A program made the position numbers and the translations under genes. Positions 34,626 to 43,011 of a DNA stretch of 64,000 nucleotides are shown here, piece after piece (within the stretch, counting starts at the first letter, position 1; each line of letters opens with the position of its first letter). Source of the stretch: Streptomyces sp. V4I2 (GTDB lineage: Bacteria; Actinomycetota; Actinomycetes; Streptomycetales; Streptomycetaceae); NCBI RefSeq assembly GCF_030817655.1, contig NZ_JAUSZM010000003.1, positions 4,154,001 to 4,218,000 on the forward strand, written 5' to 3'. The notes under the pieces are model-generated. The model was given only the letters and a program-made list of their open reading frames with translations. It was not told the origin of the DNA and ran no database searches.

Positions 34626-35773
34626 AGCGAGACCTCCGGCACGTCGAGGCGACGGCCCTCGGCCGAGGACTTCAGGCCCAGCTCGGCGAGCTGGACGCCG
34701 CGGGCGCCGGCGAGGAGGTCCCAGTGGTAGGGGGCGTCGGCGTAGACGTGCTTGAGGAAGAGCTCCCACTGGGCCTTGAAGCCGTTGTCGAACTCGGCGT
34801 TGTCGGGGACCTCCTGCCACTGGTCGCGGAAGGCCTCGGTGGCGGGGATGTCCGGGTTCCAGACCGGCTTGGGGGTGGCGCTGCGGTGCTGGACACGGCA
34901 GTTGCGCAGACCGGCGACGGCGGAGCCCTCGGTGCCGTCGACCTGGAACTCCACGAGCTCGTCGCGGTTGACGCGGACCGCCCACGAGGAGTTGATCTGG
35001 GCGATCGCGCCGCCGTCGAGCTCGAAGATGCCGTAGGCGGCGTCGTCGGCCGTCGCGTCGTAGGGCTTGTCGTTCTCGTCCCAGCGCTGCGGGATGTGGG
35101 TGGTGGCGATGGCCTGGACGGACTTCACGCGGCCGAACAGCTCGTGGAGCACGTACTCCCAGTGCGGGAACATGTCGACAACGATGCCACCGCCGTCCTC
35201 GGCACGGTAGTTCCACGACGGGCGCTGGGCCGCCTGCCAGTCGCCCTCGAAGACCCAGTAGCCGAACTCGCCGCGGACGGAGAGGATCCGGCCGAAGAAG
35301 CCGCCGTCGATGAGGCGCTTGAGCTTGAGCAGGCCGGGGAGGAAGAGCTTGTCCTGGACGACGCCGTGCTTGATGCCCTTCGCGTTGGCCAGGCGGGCGA
35401 GCTCCAGGGCGCCGTCGAGGCCGGTGGCCGTCGGCTTCTCCGTGTAGATGTGCTTGCCCGCGGCGATCGCCTTCTTGATCGCCTCCTCGCGGGCGGAGGT
35501 GACCTGGGCGTCGAAGTAGATGTCGACGGTCGGGTCGGCGAGGACCGCGTCCACGTCCGTAGAGATGTGCTCCAGGCCGTGCCGCTCTGCCAGCGTCCGC
35601 AGGGCGTGCTCGCGGCGGCCGACCAGGATCGGCTCCGGCCACAGCACAGTGCCGTCGCCGAGGTCGAGGCCGCCCTGCTCGCGGAGGGCCAGGATGGAGC
35701 GGACCAGGTGCTGGCGGTAGCCCATGCGCCCGGTCACGCCGTTCATGGCGATACGCACCGTCTTGCGTGTCAC
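34622..35773 (-). CDS. Gfo/Idh/MocA-family oxidoreductase
   Basis: A 383-aa NAD(P)-dependent dehydrogenase. The N-terminal Rossmann motif is MNGVTGRMGYRQHL, an unusual TGRMG form; the family signature is the Lys of EKPTAT (HIYTEKPTATGLDG). The C-terminal sheet begins at GRILSVRGEFGYWVFEGDW and includes GGGIVVDMFPHWEYVLHELFG with the expected Asp/His. First gene of a three-gene operon. Inositol dehydrogenase belongs to this family, and the window lacks one in the iol block, but the neighbours here point to another sugar. Confidence 0.87.
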   Translation of the reverse strand: MTRKTVRIAMNGVTGRMGYRQHLVRSILALREQGGLDLGDGTVLWPEPILVGRREHALRTLAERHGLEHISTDVDAVLADPTVDIYFDAQVTSAREEAIKKAIAAGKHIYTEKPTATGLDGALELARLANAKGIKHGVVQDKLFLPGLLKLKRLIDGGFFGRILSVRGEFGYWVFEGDWQAAQRPSWNYRAEDGGGIVVDMFPHWEYVLHELFGRVKSVQAIATTHIPQRWDENDKPYDATADDAAYGIFELDGGAIAQINSSWAVRVNRDELVEFQVDGTEGSAVAGLRNCRVQHRSATPKPVWNPDIPATEAFRDQWQEVPDNAEFDNGFKAQWELFLKHVYADAPYHWDLLAGARGVQLAELGLKSSAEGRRLDVPEVSL

Positions 35774-35854
35774 GTCATTCCCTTCGTAGGCGTCGTACGC
35801 GTTTCGTACGCGGTTGTGCGCGCCGCGTACGCCTCTACTGATGAGCGTTACAGC

Positions 35855-35905
35855 AAGCGCTTTCTATCTGATGAGAAGCTAGCCTCTGAGCAGCGGTCCA
35901 GACAA
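35855..35905 (-). promoter_or_regulatory. Promoter and LacI-type operator of the DUF993 operon
   Basis: Minus strand: TTGTCT (35905..35900), 18 bp, TAGCTT (35881..35876), with start expected near 35869. The LacI-family core AAGCGCTT (35855..35862, within AGCAAGCGCTTTCT) lies just downstream, where a repressor would block elongation. GTCCAGACA at 35896..35904 overlaps the -35 and is shared with the iol intergenic site. Confidence 0.65.
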
Positions 35906-35983
35906 GACCGTGACGGGGTTGAGTTGTTCGAGGGGGCGAACAACTGGGGGTGGGGGCTTTAAGGTCTGGTCGACACCATTGGC

Positions 35984-36028
35984 TTACCCATGGCTCGGCC
36001 ATGGCTTACCCACGGCTCACCCACGGCT
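35984..36028 (+). repeat. Short imperfect repeats before the LacI gene
   Basis: TTACCCATGGCT, TTACCCACGGCT and TCACCCACGGCT follow one another within 45 bp, with a CCATGG palindrome between. They lie in the leader of the LacI gene, about 70 bp before its start codon. Confidence 0.6.
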
Positions 36029-36100
36029 GCGGGAACCGGTGGGGGCCGTTGGCCCGTGTACGACGAGGTACGACGAGAAGCGCGACCGGAGGACGACGAG

Positions 36101-37147
36101 ATGACGGTGACCCTGGCGGACGTGGCGGCCCGCGCCCAGGTCTCCCCCGCGACGGTGTCGCGCGTGCTCAACGGGAACTATCCCGTCGCCGCCTCCACCC
36201 GTGAGCGGGTGCTGCGGGCGGTGGACGAGCTGGACTACGTACTGAACGGCCCGGCCAGCTCGCTGGCGGCGGCGACGTCCGACCTGGTCGGGATCCTGGT
36301 GAACGACATCGCCGACCCGTTCTTCGGGATCATGGCGGGCGCGATCCAGTCCGAGATGGGCGGACCCGGCGGGCGGGCCGGCGGCGAGCGGCTGGCGGTC
36401 GTGTGCAACACCGGGGGCTCACCGGAGCGCGAGCTGACCTACCTCACGCTGCTGCAGCGGCAGCGGGCGGCGGCCGTCGTGCTGACCGGCGGTGCGATGG
36501 AGAACGTGCCGCACGCGGCGGCCATGACGTCGAAGCTGCGGAAGATGGCGGACGCGGGGACGCGGGTGGTGCTGTGCGGGAGACCGCCGGCGCCGGACAC
36601 CCGGGCGATCGCGCTGACCTTCGACAACCGCGGGGGCGGGCGGGAACTCACCGAGCACCTCATCGGGCTCGGGCACCGGCGGCTGGGCTACATCGCGGGC
36701 CCCGAGGAACGGACGACGACCCGGCACCGGCTGGAGGGCCACCGGGAGGCCCTGAAGGCCCACGGCATCGACGAGGACCCGCGCTGGACCGTCCACGGGC
36801 GGTACGACCGGCGCTCGGGCTACGAGGCCACGCTGGAGCTGCTCCGTCGGGACCCCTCGCTCACGGCGGTGGTGGCGGCGAACGACTCCGTCGCGCTGGG
36901 GGCGTGCGCGGCGCTGCGGGACTCCGGGCTGCGGATTCCGGACGACGTGTCGGTGGCCGGGTTCGACGATCTTCCCTTCAGCATCGACGCGGTGCCCGCT
37001 CTGACGACGGTTCGGCTGCCCTTGGCCGAGGCGGGGGCACGGGCGGGGCGGATCGCGATGGGGCGGGAGGAGCCGCCGCCGGGAGGGATCGCGACGGTGC
37101 GCGGGGAGTTGATGGTGCGGGGGTCCTCCGGGGTGCCGCGGCGGTGA
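36101..37147 (+). CDS. LacI-family regulator
   Basis: A 348-aa LacI/GalR repressor. Helix-turn-helix TLADVAARAQVSPATVSRVLN, hinge GPASSLAAATSDL, then an effector domain (VGILVNDIADPFFGIMAGAI, LGHRRLGYIAGPEER, VVAANDSVALGACAAL, VAGFDDLPFS). GGAGGACGACGAG before ATG at 36101 fixes the start; earlier in-frame codons only read the CCATGG repeats. It is divergent from the DUF993 operon and is the likely binder of the AAGCGCTT site. Confidence 0.9.
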   Translation: MTVTLADVAARAQVSPATVSRVLNGNYPVAASTRERVLRAVDELDYVLNGPASSLAAATSDLVGILVNDIADPFFGIMAGAIQSEMGGPGGRAGGERLAVVCNTGGSPERELTYLTLLQRQRAAAVVLTGGAMENVPHAAAMTSKLRKMADAGTRVVLCGRPPAPDTRAIALTFDNRGGGRELTEHLIGLGHRRLGYIAGPEERTTTRHRLEGHREALKAHGIDEDPRWTVHGRYDRRSGYEATLELLRRDPSLTAVVAANDSVALGACAALRDSGLRIPDDVSVAGFDDLPFSIDAVPALTTVRLPLAEAGARAGRIAMGREEPPPGGIATVRGELMVRGSSGVPRR

Positions 37148-37393
37148 GCGCGCCGGTGCTTGTTCGGTGACCCGGCGTTGGTTCTCCGAGGGCTCCGCCC
37201 CCGGACCCCCGGGCCTTTGCCCACCCTGCCGCCCGCCTCGGTCGGTCGAGAGGTGGGCCTTGACCCTGGGGGCTGGCCCCCCAGACCCCGCTGAAGACCG
37301 TGACCGATGAGTTTCGCGGCGCGCCCCGGTCTGTACAGCCGTGATCGCCGAGCACGTCGGTTCGGCGTCCGTGAGGAAACTGGAGTGAGTCCC

Positions 37394-37990
37394 ATGCGCA
37401 TCGTCATCACCGCTTTCATCAGTCTCGACGGCGTCGTCCAGGCGCCCGGCGGGCCCGAGGAGGACACCGAGGGCGGGTTCGCGCACGGTGGCTGGACGCA
37501 CCCGTTCTTCGACCCGGACGTCGTGGGCGGGGCCTTCGACGCGGCGCTGCAGGAGGCGGACGCGCTGCTGTTCGGGCGGCGTACGTGGCAGTCGATGGCG
37601 CAGGCGTGGCCGGAGCGGGCCGGGGATCCTTTCGCCGACCGGATGAACTCCATGCCGAAGTACGTGGTGTCCCGGACGCTCGCCGATGAGCAGCTGACCT
37701 GGAACAACACCACCCGTATCGCCGGCGACGAGGCCGTCGCGCACCTGCGCAAGCTGCGCGAGGGCGACGGCGGCACCCTCCTGGTCATGGGCAGCCCCTC
37801 GCTCGCCCGCACACTGCTGAGCGAGGGCCTCGTCGACGAGCTGCGGCTCATCGTCATGCCGGTGATGCTCGGCGGCGGCAAGTCGATCTTCCCGGAGGAC
37901 GGGACCAAGGCCGCCTTCGAGCTGGTGTCGACGACGGCCGCACCGACGGGGACGCAGGTGTGCGTGTACCGGGCCGCCAAGGAGGCGTGA
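37394..37990 (+). CDS. Dihydrofolate-reductase-family protein (RibD C-terminal domain)
   Basis: A 198-aa protein with the RibD_C/DHFR fold: MRIVITAFISLDGVVQAPGG, DALLFGRRTWQSMAQAWP, KYVVSRTL, GTLLVMGSPSLARTLLSEGLVDELRL and PVMLGGGKSIF. It probably binds NADPH; the substrate is unknown, and folate reduction is unlikely because these short homologues stand apart from true DHFR. TGGAGTGAG before ATG supports the start. Single gene. The 240 bp upstream hold two GGGGGCT-CC-CCCC type GC-rich elements common in Streptomyces intergenic DNA. Confidence 0.85.
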   Translation: MRIVITAFISLDGVVQAPGGPEEDTEGGFAHGGWTHPFFDPDVVGGAFDAALQEADALLFGRRTWQSMAQAWPERAGDPFADRMNSMPKYVVSRTLADEQLTWNNTTRIAGDEAVAHLRKLREGDGGTLLVMGSPSLARTLLSEGLVDELRLIVMPVMLGGGKSIFPEDGTKAAFELVSTTAAPTGTQVCVYRAAKEA

Positions 37991-38067
37991 CGAACCGACG
38001 GAGCGGGCGCCGCACGGCCATGGACGGACGGCGCCCCCGCGTCCTACGCTCGACCCAGCGATATCTC

Positions 38068-38078
38068 TGACTGAGTCA
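38068..38078. promoter_or_regulatory. Short palindrome upstream of the MarR-GNAT gene
   Basis: TGACTGAGTCA, a perfect 11-bp dyad, 28 bp before the start codon. MarR proteins often repress their own gene from such a site; a longer symmetry was not seen. Confidence 0.4.
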
Positions 38079-38106
38079 ACCATCGGAGCTTCGGGGGTGG
38101 GTCGAC

Positions 38107-39039
38107 ATGACCGTCCAGGACATCCGCGCCTTCAACCGCTTCTACACGAACGTCATCGGTGCCCTCGACTACAGCCGCCAGCTCTACGCGCCCTACACGC
38201 TCACCGAGTCCCGTGTCCTGTACGAGCTCGCGCACTCCCCGCGTACGGACGCGGCCGACCTGCGTGGCGAACTCTCCCTGGACGCCGGGTACTTGAGCCG
38301 GATCCTGAACAAGTTCGAGCAGGACGGCCTGATCGAGCGGGCGCCCTCCCGGCAGGACCCGCGCCGACGCCGTGTCACGCTCACCGCACGCGGCCGCGAG
38401 ACCGCCGCTCTGCTCGCCGAGCGCGCCAACGAGAGCGTGGGCGCCCTGCTGTCCACCGTCCCCGCCGCCGACCGGCCCCGTCTCGCCGAGGCGATGCGCA
38501 CGGTCCGTACGATCCTCGCCGACGGGCACCGGCCCCGGCCCGAGGACGTCGTCCTGCGCGAGCCCGGCCCCGGCGACCTCGGCTGGATCGTGCAGCGCAA
38601 CGCCGCGCTGTACGCGGCCGAGTACGGCTGGAACGCCGACTACGAGGGGCTGGTCGCGAGGATCGTCGCCGACTTCGCGGAGGACCACGATCCGCACCTG
38701 GAGCGGGTGTGGATCGCCGAGCTGGACGGCCGGCCGGTGGGCTGTGTGATGTGCGTACGGGACGAGGCGCCCGCCACCGCCCGGCTGCGGCTGCTGCTGG
38801 TCGAGCCGGACACGCGGGGGCTGGGCATCGGTGACCGGCTGGTCCGGGCGGTCGTCGACTTCGCGCGCGGGGTCGGCTACCGCGACCTGGTCCTGTGGAC
38901 CAACGACGTCCTCGCCTCCGCCCGCCGCATCTACCAGCGGCACGGTTTCGTCCTCGTCGCCGAGAAACCCCACCGCTCGTTCGGAAAGGACCTGAACGGC
39001 CAGGACTGGCGCCTGGACCTCAGCGGCACCGGCGAGTGA
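38107..39039 (+). CDS. MarR-type regulator fused to a GNAT acetyltransferase
   Basis: A 310-aa two-domain protein. Residues 1 to about 145 are a MarR winged helix (LTESRVLYELAHSPRTDAADL, LDAGYLSRILNKFEQDGLIER, wing RQDPRRRRVTLTARG). Residues 155-305 are a GNAT domain (GDLGWIVQRNAALYAAEYGWN, RLRLLLVEPDTRGLGIGDRLV with the acetyl-CoA loop, and ARRIYQRHGFVLV). This architecture is known in actinobacteria and elsewhere, but targets are mostly unknown. The gene lies 11 bp before the next one and may be co-transcribed. Confidence 0.9.
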   Translation: MTVQDIRAFNRFYTNVIGALDYSRQLYAPYTLTESRVLYELAHSPRTDAADLRGELSLDAGYLSRILNKFEQDGLIERAPSRQDPRRRRVTLTARGRETAALLAERANESVGALLSTVPAADRPRLAEAMRTVRTILADGHRPRPEDVVLREPGPGDLGWIVQRNAALYAAEYGWNADYEGLVARIVADFAEDHDPHLERVWIAELDGRPVGCVMCVRDEAPATARLRLLLVEPDTRGLGIGDRLVRAVVDFARGVGYRDLVLWTNDVLASARRIYQRHGFVLVAEKPHRSFGKDLNGQDWRLDLSGTGE

Positions 39040-39050
39040 CAGTAGGGACC

Positions 39051-39851
39051 ATGAAACTGGCGTTCTCCACCCTCGGTGTCCCCGGCCTGCCCCTCCCCGA
39101 AGTGCTGCGGCTCGCGACGACGTACGGCTACCACGGTGTCGAACTGCGCGCGGATCCGGAGGAGCCGGTCCATCCCGGCCTCGACCTGGCCCAACGCGCT
39201 GACGTGGCGGCCGAGTTCAAGGCGGCGGGCGTGGAGGTCCTGGGGATCGCGGGGTACGCGCGGGTGGCCGCGCCGGGCGACGACGCTCCCGTGATCGAGG
39301 AGATGCGCCGACTGCTCGACCTCGCCCGCGACCTGGGCGCCCCCTTCATCCGGGTGTTCCCCGGCGGCGGCGCCGAGCAGAGCCGGGAGGAGGCCGACGC
39401 CACAGCGGCCGGTCGCCTCGGCACGGCCGCCGAGTACGCCGCCGACCTCGGCGTCCGCATCCTCCTCGAGACCCACGACTCGCACCGCACCGGCGCCGAC
39501 GCGATCCGCGTCCTCGGCCGGGTCGGCCACCGCCAGGTCGGCGCCCTCTGGGACGTCATGCACACCTGGCTGGGCGGCGAACAGCCCTCGGAGACCTACG
39601 CGGCGCTCTCCCCCTACCTCGGATACGTCCAGGTCAAGGACATCGCCTCCCCCGACGACACCACCCCGCTCCGCCTCGGCGCCGGCGTCCTGCCCCTCAC
39701 CGAGTGCGTGGACGTCCTCTCCCGCCACGGCTGGGACGGCTGGCTGTGCTGGGAGTACGAGAAGCGGTGGTACGAGGCGGCCGCCCCGCTCCCCGACCTG
39801 CTGCGCGCGGGCCACGACCACCTGGCCCGGCTGCTCAACGACAGCGCGTGA
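39051..39851 (+). CDS. Sugar-phosphate isomerase/epimerase-like TIM barrel
   Basis: A 266-aa xylose-isomerase-like barrel: LAFSTLGVPGLPLPEVLRLA, GYHGVELRADPEEPVHPG, FIRVFPGGGAEQSREEADA, ILLETHDSHRTGADAIRVL, GALWDVMHTWLGGEQP and WLCWEYEKRWYE. The Glu/Asp/His/Glu metal pattern is complete. TAGGGACC before ATG supports the start. It may follow the MarR-GNAT gene in one transcript. Substrate unknown; it is the third protein of this superfamily in the window. Confidence 0.85.
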   Translation: MKLAFSTLGVPGLPLPEVLRLATTYGYHGVELRADPEEPVHPGLDLAQRADVAAEFKAAGVEVLGIAGYARVAAPGDDAPVIEEMRRLLDLARDLGAPFIRVFPGGGAEQSREEADATAAGRLGTAAEYAADLGVRILLETHDSHRTGADAIRVLGRVGHRQVGALWDVMHTWLGGEQPSETYAALSPYLGYVQVKDIASPDDTTPLRLGAGVLPLTECVDVLSRHGWDGWLCWEYEKRWYEAAAPLPDLLRAGHDHLARLLNDSA

Positions 39852-39852
39852 A

Positions 39853-40476
39853 TCACCCCCCGGACCCGGCCGCCGGACGCGCCGCGATCTTCGCGTCCGG
39901 GGCGAGGCACCAGTCCAGTACGGCGGGCCAGGAGCCGTAACCGGCGTCCAGGTCGAGGTGGGCGGCGCCGGGGAGGATCTCGGTCGGGATGCCGAGCGGG
40001 TCGCCGAAGAGCGTGCGCGCGCCCTCCGGGCAGTACGGGTCGTCGTCGCCGGCGACGAGGAGGGTGGGCGTGGGGAGAGCGAAGTCGAGGGGCGGCGCGG
40101 CGAACGCGACGACCTCCGGGTGCCGTACGAGTACGGAGGCCGAGGGCGGGCCGACGAGGAGCACCCGGTCGACGTCCCCGACACCCGGCACGGCACGGGC
40201 GACGGCGTGCAGCCACAGCAGGGCGGAGGCGCTGTGCGCGACGACGACCCGCTCGCCGGCCCCGCGGAGCGCGCCGAGGTGCCGGGCCAGCTCGCCCAGC
40301 CAGACGTCCAGGTCGGGGTCGTCGGCGTCGGGCAGCTGCGGGTAGGTGACGTGGTGGCCGAGGGCGGTGAGCCGGTCGGCCAGCCAGTGCTGCCAGTGGT
40401 CCTTGGGGCGGTGGTTCTGCCAGCCGTGGAGGATGAGGTAGGAGGCGTCGGCGGTCATAGCGGCATCGGCGGTCAT
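39853..40476 (-). CDS. RBBP9/YdeN-family serine hydrolase
   Basis: A 207-aa alpha/beta hydrolase. LILHGWQNHRPKDHWQHWL is the family start, the nucleophile is in VVAHSASALLWLHA (HSxSA), the acid in VAGDDDPYCP and the His in GAAHLDLDAGYGSW. The start region carries the same six codons twice (MTADAAMTADASY), so ATG at 40476 or 40458 could serve; neither has a good ribosome site. Convergent with the TIM-barrel gene, 1 bp between stops, and divergent from the LysR gene. Confidence 0.85.
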   Translation of the reverse strand: MTADAAMTADASYLILHGWQNHRPKDHWQHWLADRLTALGHHVTYPQLPDADDPDLDVWLGELARHLGALRGAGERVVVAHSASALLWLHAVARAVPGVGDVDRVLLVGPPSASVLVRHPEVVAFAAPPLDFALPTPTLLVAGDDDPYCPEGARTLFGDPLGIPTEILPGAAHLDLDAGYGSWPAVLDWCLAPDAKIAARPAAGSGG

Positions 40477-40527
40477 GGACGCGATGCTTTCCGATCCCCG
40501 TCGCCCAGGTCCAGTTAATCTTCTGCG

Positions 40528-41463
40528 GTGGAACAGGTAAGCGAGACCTTCACAGTCGACCTGCGTCGTCTGAACATCCTGCGCGAGCTGCAGCGCCGGG
40601 GCAGTCTGGCGAGTACGGCGGCGGCCCTGCACCTGACGCCTTCGGCGGTCTCCCAGCAGCTCGCGACGCTGGCCCGCGAGGCGGGCGTACCGCTGACGGA
40701 ACGGGACGGGCGGGGCGTACGGCTGACCGGGCAGGCCCGGGTCCTGCTCGCCCACGCCGATCTGATCGCCGCCCAACTGGAGCGGGTGCGGGCCGACTTG
40801 GCGGCGTACGGGGAGGGCGGCCGGGGTGCGGTGACGGTCGGCTGCTTCTCCAGCGGCATCCTGGGCCTGCTGCCGGCCGCGCTGCGCGCCCTCGGCGCAC
40901 GCCTCCCCCACGTCCGTGTCGACGTCGTGGAGGCCGAACCGCCGGACCTGTTCACCGCGCTCGACGGGGGCCAGGTGGACGTGGCCGTGGCGGTGGACTT
41001 CGCGGCGGCGCCGCCGCACACGGACCGTCGCTACAGCCGGGTGGACCTGTTCACCGACGTCCTGGACGTGGCGCTGCCGACCGGGCATCGCCTCGCCGGC
41101 CGCGAGCGAGTGGCGTTGCGGGAGCTGGCCACCGAGGCGTGGATCGTCGGGGACGCCCGGAGCTGCTGTGGTGCGGTGGCCCGGTCGGTGTGCGCGGCGG
41201 CCGGCTTCACGCCGGACGTCCGGCACGCGGTGAACGACTGGGGGGCGCTGGCGGCGCTGGTGGAGGCGGGTCAGGGGGTGGCGCTGGTGCCGCGTCTGGT
41301 GCGGCCGTTGTACGCCCACCGGGACCTGGCCGTGCGCCCGGCCGAGGGCGAGCCGCCCTCGCGGAACGTCTTCGTGGCCGTTCGGGCGGGGGCGGAGGGG
41401 GATCCGGTGCTGGCGGCGGTGCGGGAGGAACTGCGTACGGCGGCGGCCGTCGTAGGCGCGTGA
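40528..41463 (+). CDS. LysR-family transcriptional regulator
   Basis: A 311-aa LysR protein. The helix-turn-helix is LNILRELQRRGSLASTAAALHLTPSAVSQQLATLAREAG; the co-inducer domain starts at GAVTVGCFSSGILGLLPAAL. The usual target is a divergent gene, here the RBBP9-like hydrolase 51 bp away. The GTG start has no obvious ribosome site, and TTAATC lies 11 bp before it, so a very short leader is possible. Confidence 0.88.
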   Translation: MEQVSETFTVDLRRLNILRELQRRGSLASTAAALHLTPSAVSQQLATLAREAGVPLTERDGRGVRLTGQARVLLAHADLIAAQLERVRADLAAYGEGGRGAVTVGCFSSGILGLLPAALRALGARLPHVRVDVVEAEPPDLFTALDGGQVDVAVAVDFAAAPPHTDRRYSRVDLFTDVLDVALPTGHRLAGRERVALRELATEAWIVGDARSCCGAVARSVCAAAGFTPDVRHAVNDWGALAALVEAGQGVALVPRLVRPLYAHRDLAVRPAEGEPPSRNVFVAVRAGAEGDPVLAAVREELRTAAAVVGA

Positions 41464-41494
41464 GCGCCGGTCATCGGCAGGCCGCAGGGGGACG

Positions 41495-41845
41495 TCAGGT
41501 GACGACCGCGACGACGACCAGGGCCGCCCATACCGCGGCCAGCGCGCCCACTCGGAACAGGGGCACCCCGTCGAGGATCCTGCCCAGCCGTCCGGCCTCT
41601 CCGACCCGGACGGTCGGGAGGCGGCTCAGGGCCCACGTGAGCAGCAGCGATGCCCCGGTCGCATAGGCGAGCAGGAAGAAGGGGCGGGCGCTGGGGTAGT
41701 CCGGGTCCCAGGGCTCGTGGGCCTCGTTCTCCATCCACAGGAGCGCGGCGACGGCGTACCACAGGAGTGCGCTGCCGCCCGTGACGACGGTGTCCAGCTC
41801 GGTGGACAGCACCGGCCTGCGGATGGTGGCTCGGCCCGGCATCAT
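41495..41845 (-). CDS. Small membrane protein
   Basis: A 116-aa protein with three predicted helices: LLWYAVAALLWM, FFLLAYATGASLLLTWAL and VGALAAVWAALVVVAVV. A charged loop (ENEAHEPWDPDYPSARP) follows the first. I do not recognise the family. Convergent with the LysR gene and 34 bp downstream of the next hypothetical gene, with which it may be transcribed. Confidence 0.6.
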   Translation of the reverse strand: MMPGRATIRRPVLSTELDTVVTGGSALLWYAVAALLWMENEAHEPWDPDYPSARPFFLLAYATGASLLLTWALSRLPTVRVGEAGRLGRILDGVPLFRVGALAAVWAALVVVAVVT

Positions 41846-41879
41846 GGGGAGTTCCTCGGGGTCATGGCCAACGCCTCTC

Positions 41880-42377
41880 TCAGTCCCACCAGTTGAACAG
41901 CAGGTCGCTCAGCGTATCCGGCTGCCAGTAACGCAGCTGCGCCAACTCGGCCTCCGCGAGCCCGGCCAGGTCCACCCTGCTCATCGGTGTGCTCAGCTCG
42001 TCGGCCCGCAGGGCCCGGAGGCCGGCCGCCCCGAAGGCCTCGGCCCAGGCCGGCGGGTCCACGAACCCCGACAGCGGGCGTCCCGGCTCCGGCGGGGTGT
42101 CCGTGAAGGCGACGAGTGGCAGGTGGGCGTGGCACAGGACGGTGCGCGACTCCCCGCGTCCGGCGATCGTCACGGCCTCGAAGCTCGACAGGCCGGGGAT
42201 CGTCAGCACGTCGACGCGACGCCCGCCGCCTTTCCCGGCGGCCTCGAAGCACGCGGCGCGGAACAGCCTCACGTCCGTCGTCGGCAGGGGCTCGCCGCCC
42301 CCGTCCCGGAAACCCGTCGCACCCCGCGCGGGTCGTATCGGCGCCTCCCCGGCCCCGGACGGCCCTCCGCTATCCAC
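41880..42377 (-). CDS. Hypothetical protein
   Basis: A 165-aa soluble protein with a Gly/Pro-rich start and an ordered part from about residue 35 (VRLFRAACFEAAGKGGGRRVDVLTIPGLSSFEAVTIAG) to a Trp-rich end (LRYWQPDTLSDLLFNWWD). I do not recognise it. The start overlaps the end of the GNAT gene by 8 nt; a later start near residue 36 is possible. Codon use fits its neighbours. Confidence 0.6.
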   Translation of the reverse strand: MDSGGPSGAGEAPIRPARGATGFRDGGGEPLPTTDVRLFRAACFEAAGKGGGRRVDVLTIPGLSSFEAVTIAGRGESRTVLCHAHLPLVAFTDTPPEPGRPLSGFVDPPAWAEAFGAAGLRALRADELSTPMSRVDLAGLAEAELAQLRYWQPDTLSDLLFNWWD

Positions 42378-42999
42378 GCGCCGCCAATCCCGCCACCCGC
42401 TCCTCCAGCCGGCCCCGGCACTGGGGCCACTCCGCCGCCGTGATCGAGAAGATCGCGGAGTCGCGCAAGCGGCCGTCCTCGCCCGGCGCCCAGGAGCGGG
42501 ACCAGTTGCGCAGGACGCCCTCGAAGCGGGCGCCGGCCTTCTGGATGGCCGCGCGGGAGCGGTCGTTGCGGGCGTCCGTCTTGAGGTCGACCCGGGCGAC
42601 GCCCCACTTCTCGAAGGCGTGCCGGAAGAGCAGGAGTTTGGCCTCGGTGTTGATGCCCGTGCCCTGGGCGGAGGCGGCGAGCCAGGTGAAGCCGACCTCG
42701 ACGGCGTCCAGTTGGTCGTCGGTCAGCCAGGAGCGGGGCTCCCAGAAGGACGTGGCGCCGACGACCCGGTTCGTGCGTGCGGAGATCTGGACGTACGGCG
42801 CGAGTCGTCCCGTGGCCGCGCGGGCGAGCTGTGCGTCGATGTACGCGGGGACCTCGTCGGCCCGGGGGACCCAGGTGAACTCGTAGGTGTCCCGGTTCTC
42901 CTCCGCCGCCTGCGCCAGCCCGGCCGCGTGCCGGTGCTCCAGCGGTTCCAGGCGGACCAACGCGCCCTCCAGGACAGGCCCCTCCAGCTTGAAACTCAC
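42370..42999 (-). CDS. GNAT-family N-acetyltransferase (RimJ/RimL type)
   Basis: A 209-aa acetyltransferase. It has GALVRLEPLEHRHAAGLAQAA, RTNRVVGATSFWEP, VEVGFTWLAASAQGTGINTEAKLLLFRHAFEKWG (the acetyl-CoA loop, here SAQGTGIN) and VDLKTDARNDRSRAAIQKAGARFEGVLRN. The substrate could be a protein N-terminus or a small amine. It lies 12 bp downstream of neither strand partner's stop but directly beside the aroA stop, so it may be transcribed with it. Confidence 0.87.
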   Translation of the reverse strand: MSFKLEGPVLEGALVRLEPLEHRHAAGLAQAAEENRDTYEFTWVPRADEVPAYIDAQLARAATGRLAPYVQISARTNRVVGATSFWEPRSWLTDDQLDAVEVGFTWLAASAQGTGINTEAKLLLFRHAFEKWGVARVDLKTDARNDRSRAAIQKAGARFEGVLRNWSRSWAPGEDGRLRDSAIFSITAAEWPQCRGRLEERVAGLAARG

Positions 43000-43011
43000 C
43001 CTCGCCGTCCC

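Noticed and set aside
37150..37393. Terminator or gene in the GC-rich gap before the DHFR-like gene
   Set aside because: Only GGGCTCCGCCCCCGGACCCC-type elements that are common between Streptomyces genes; no clean long stem and no open frame with a start signal.
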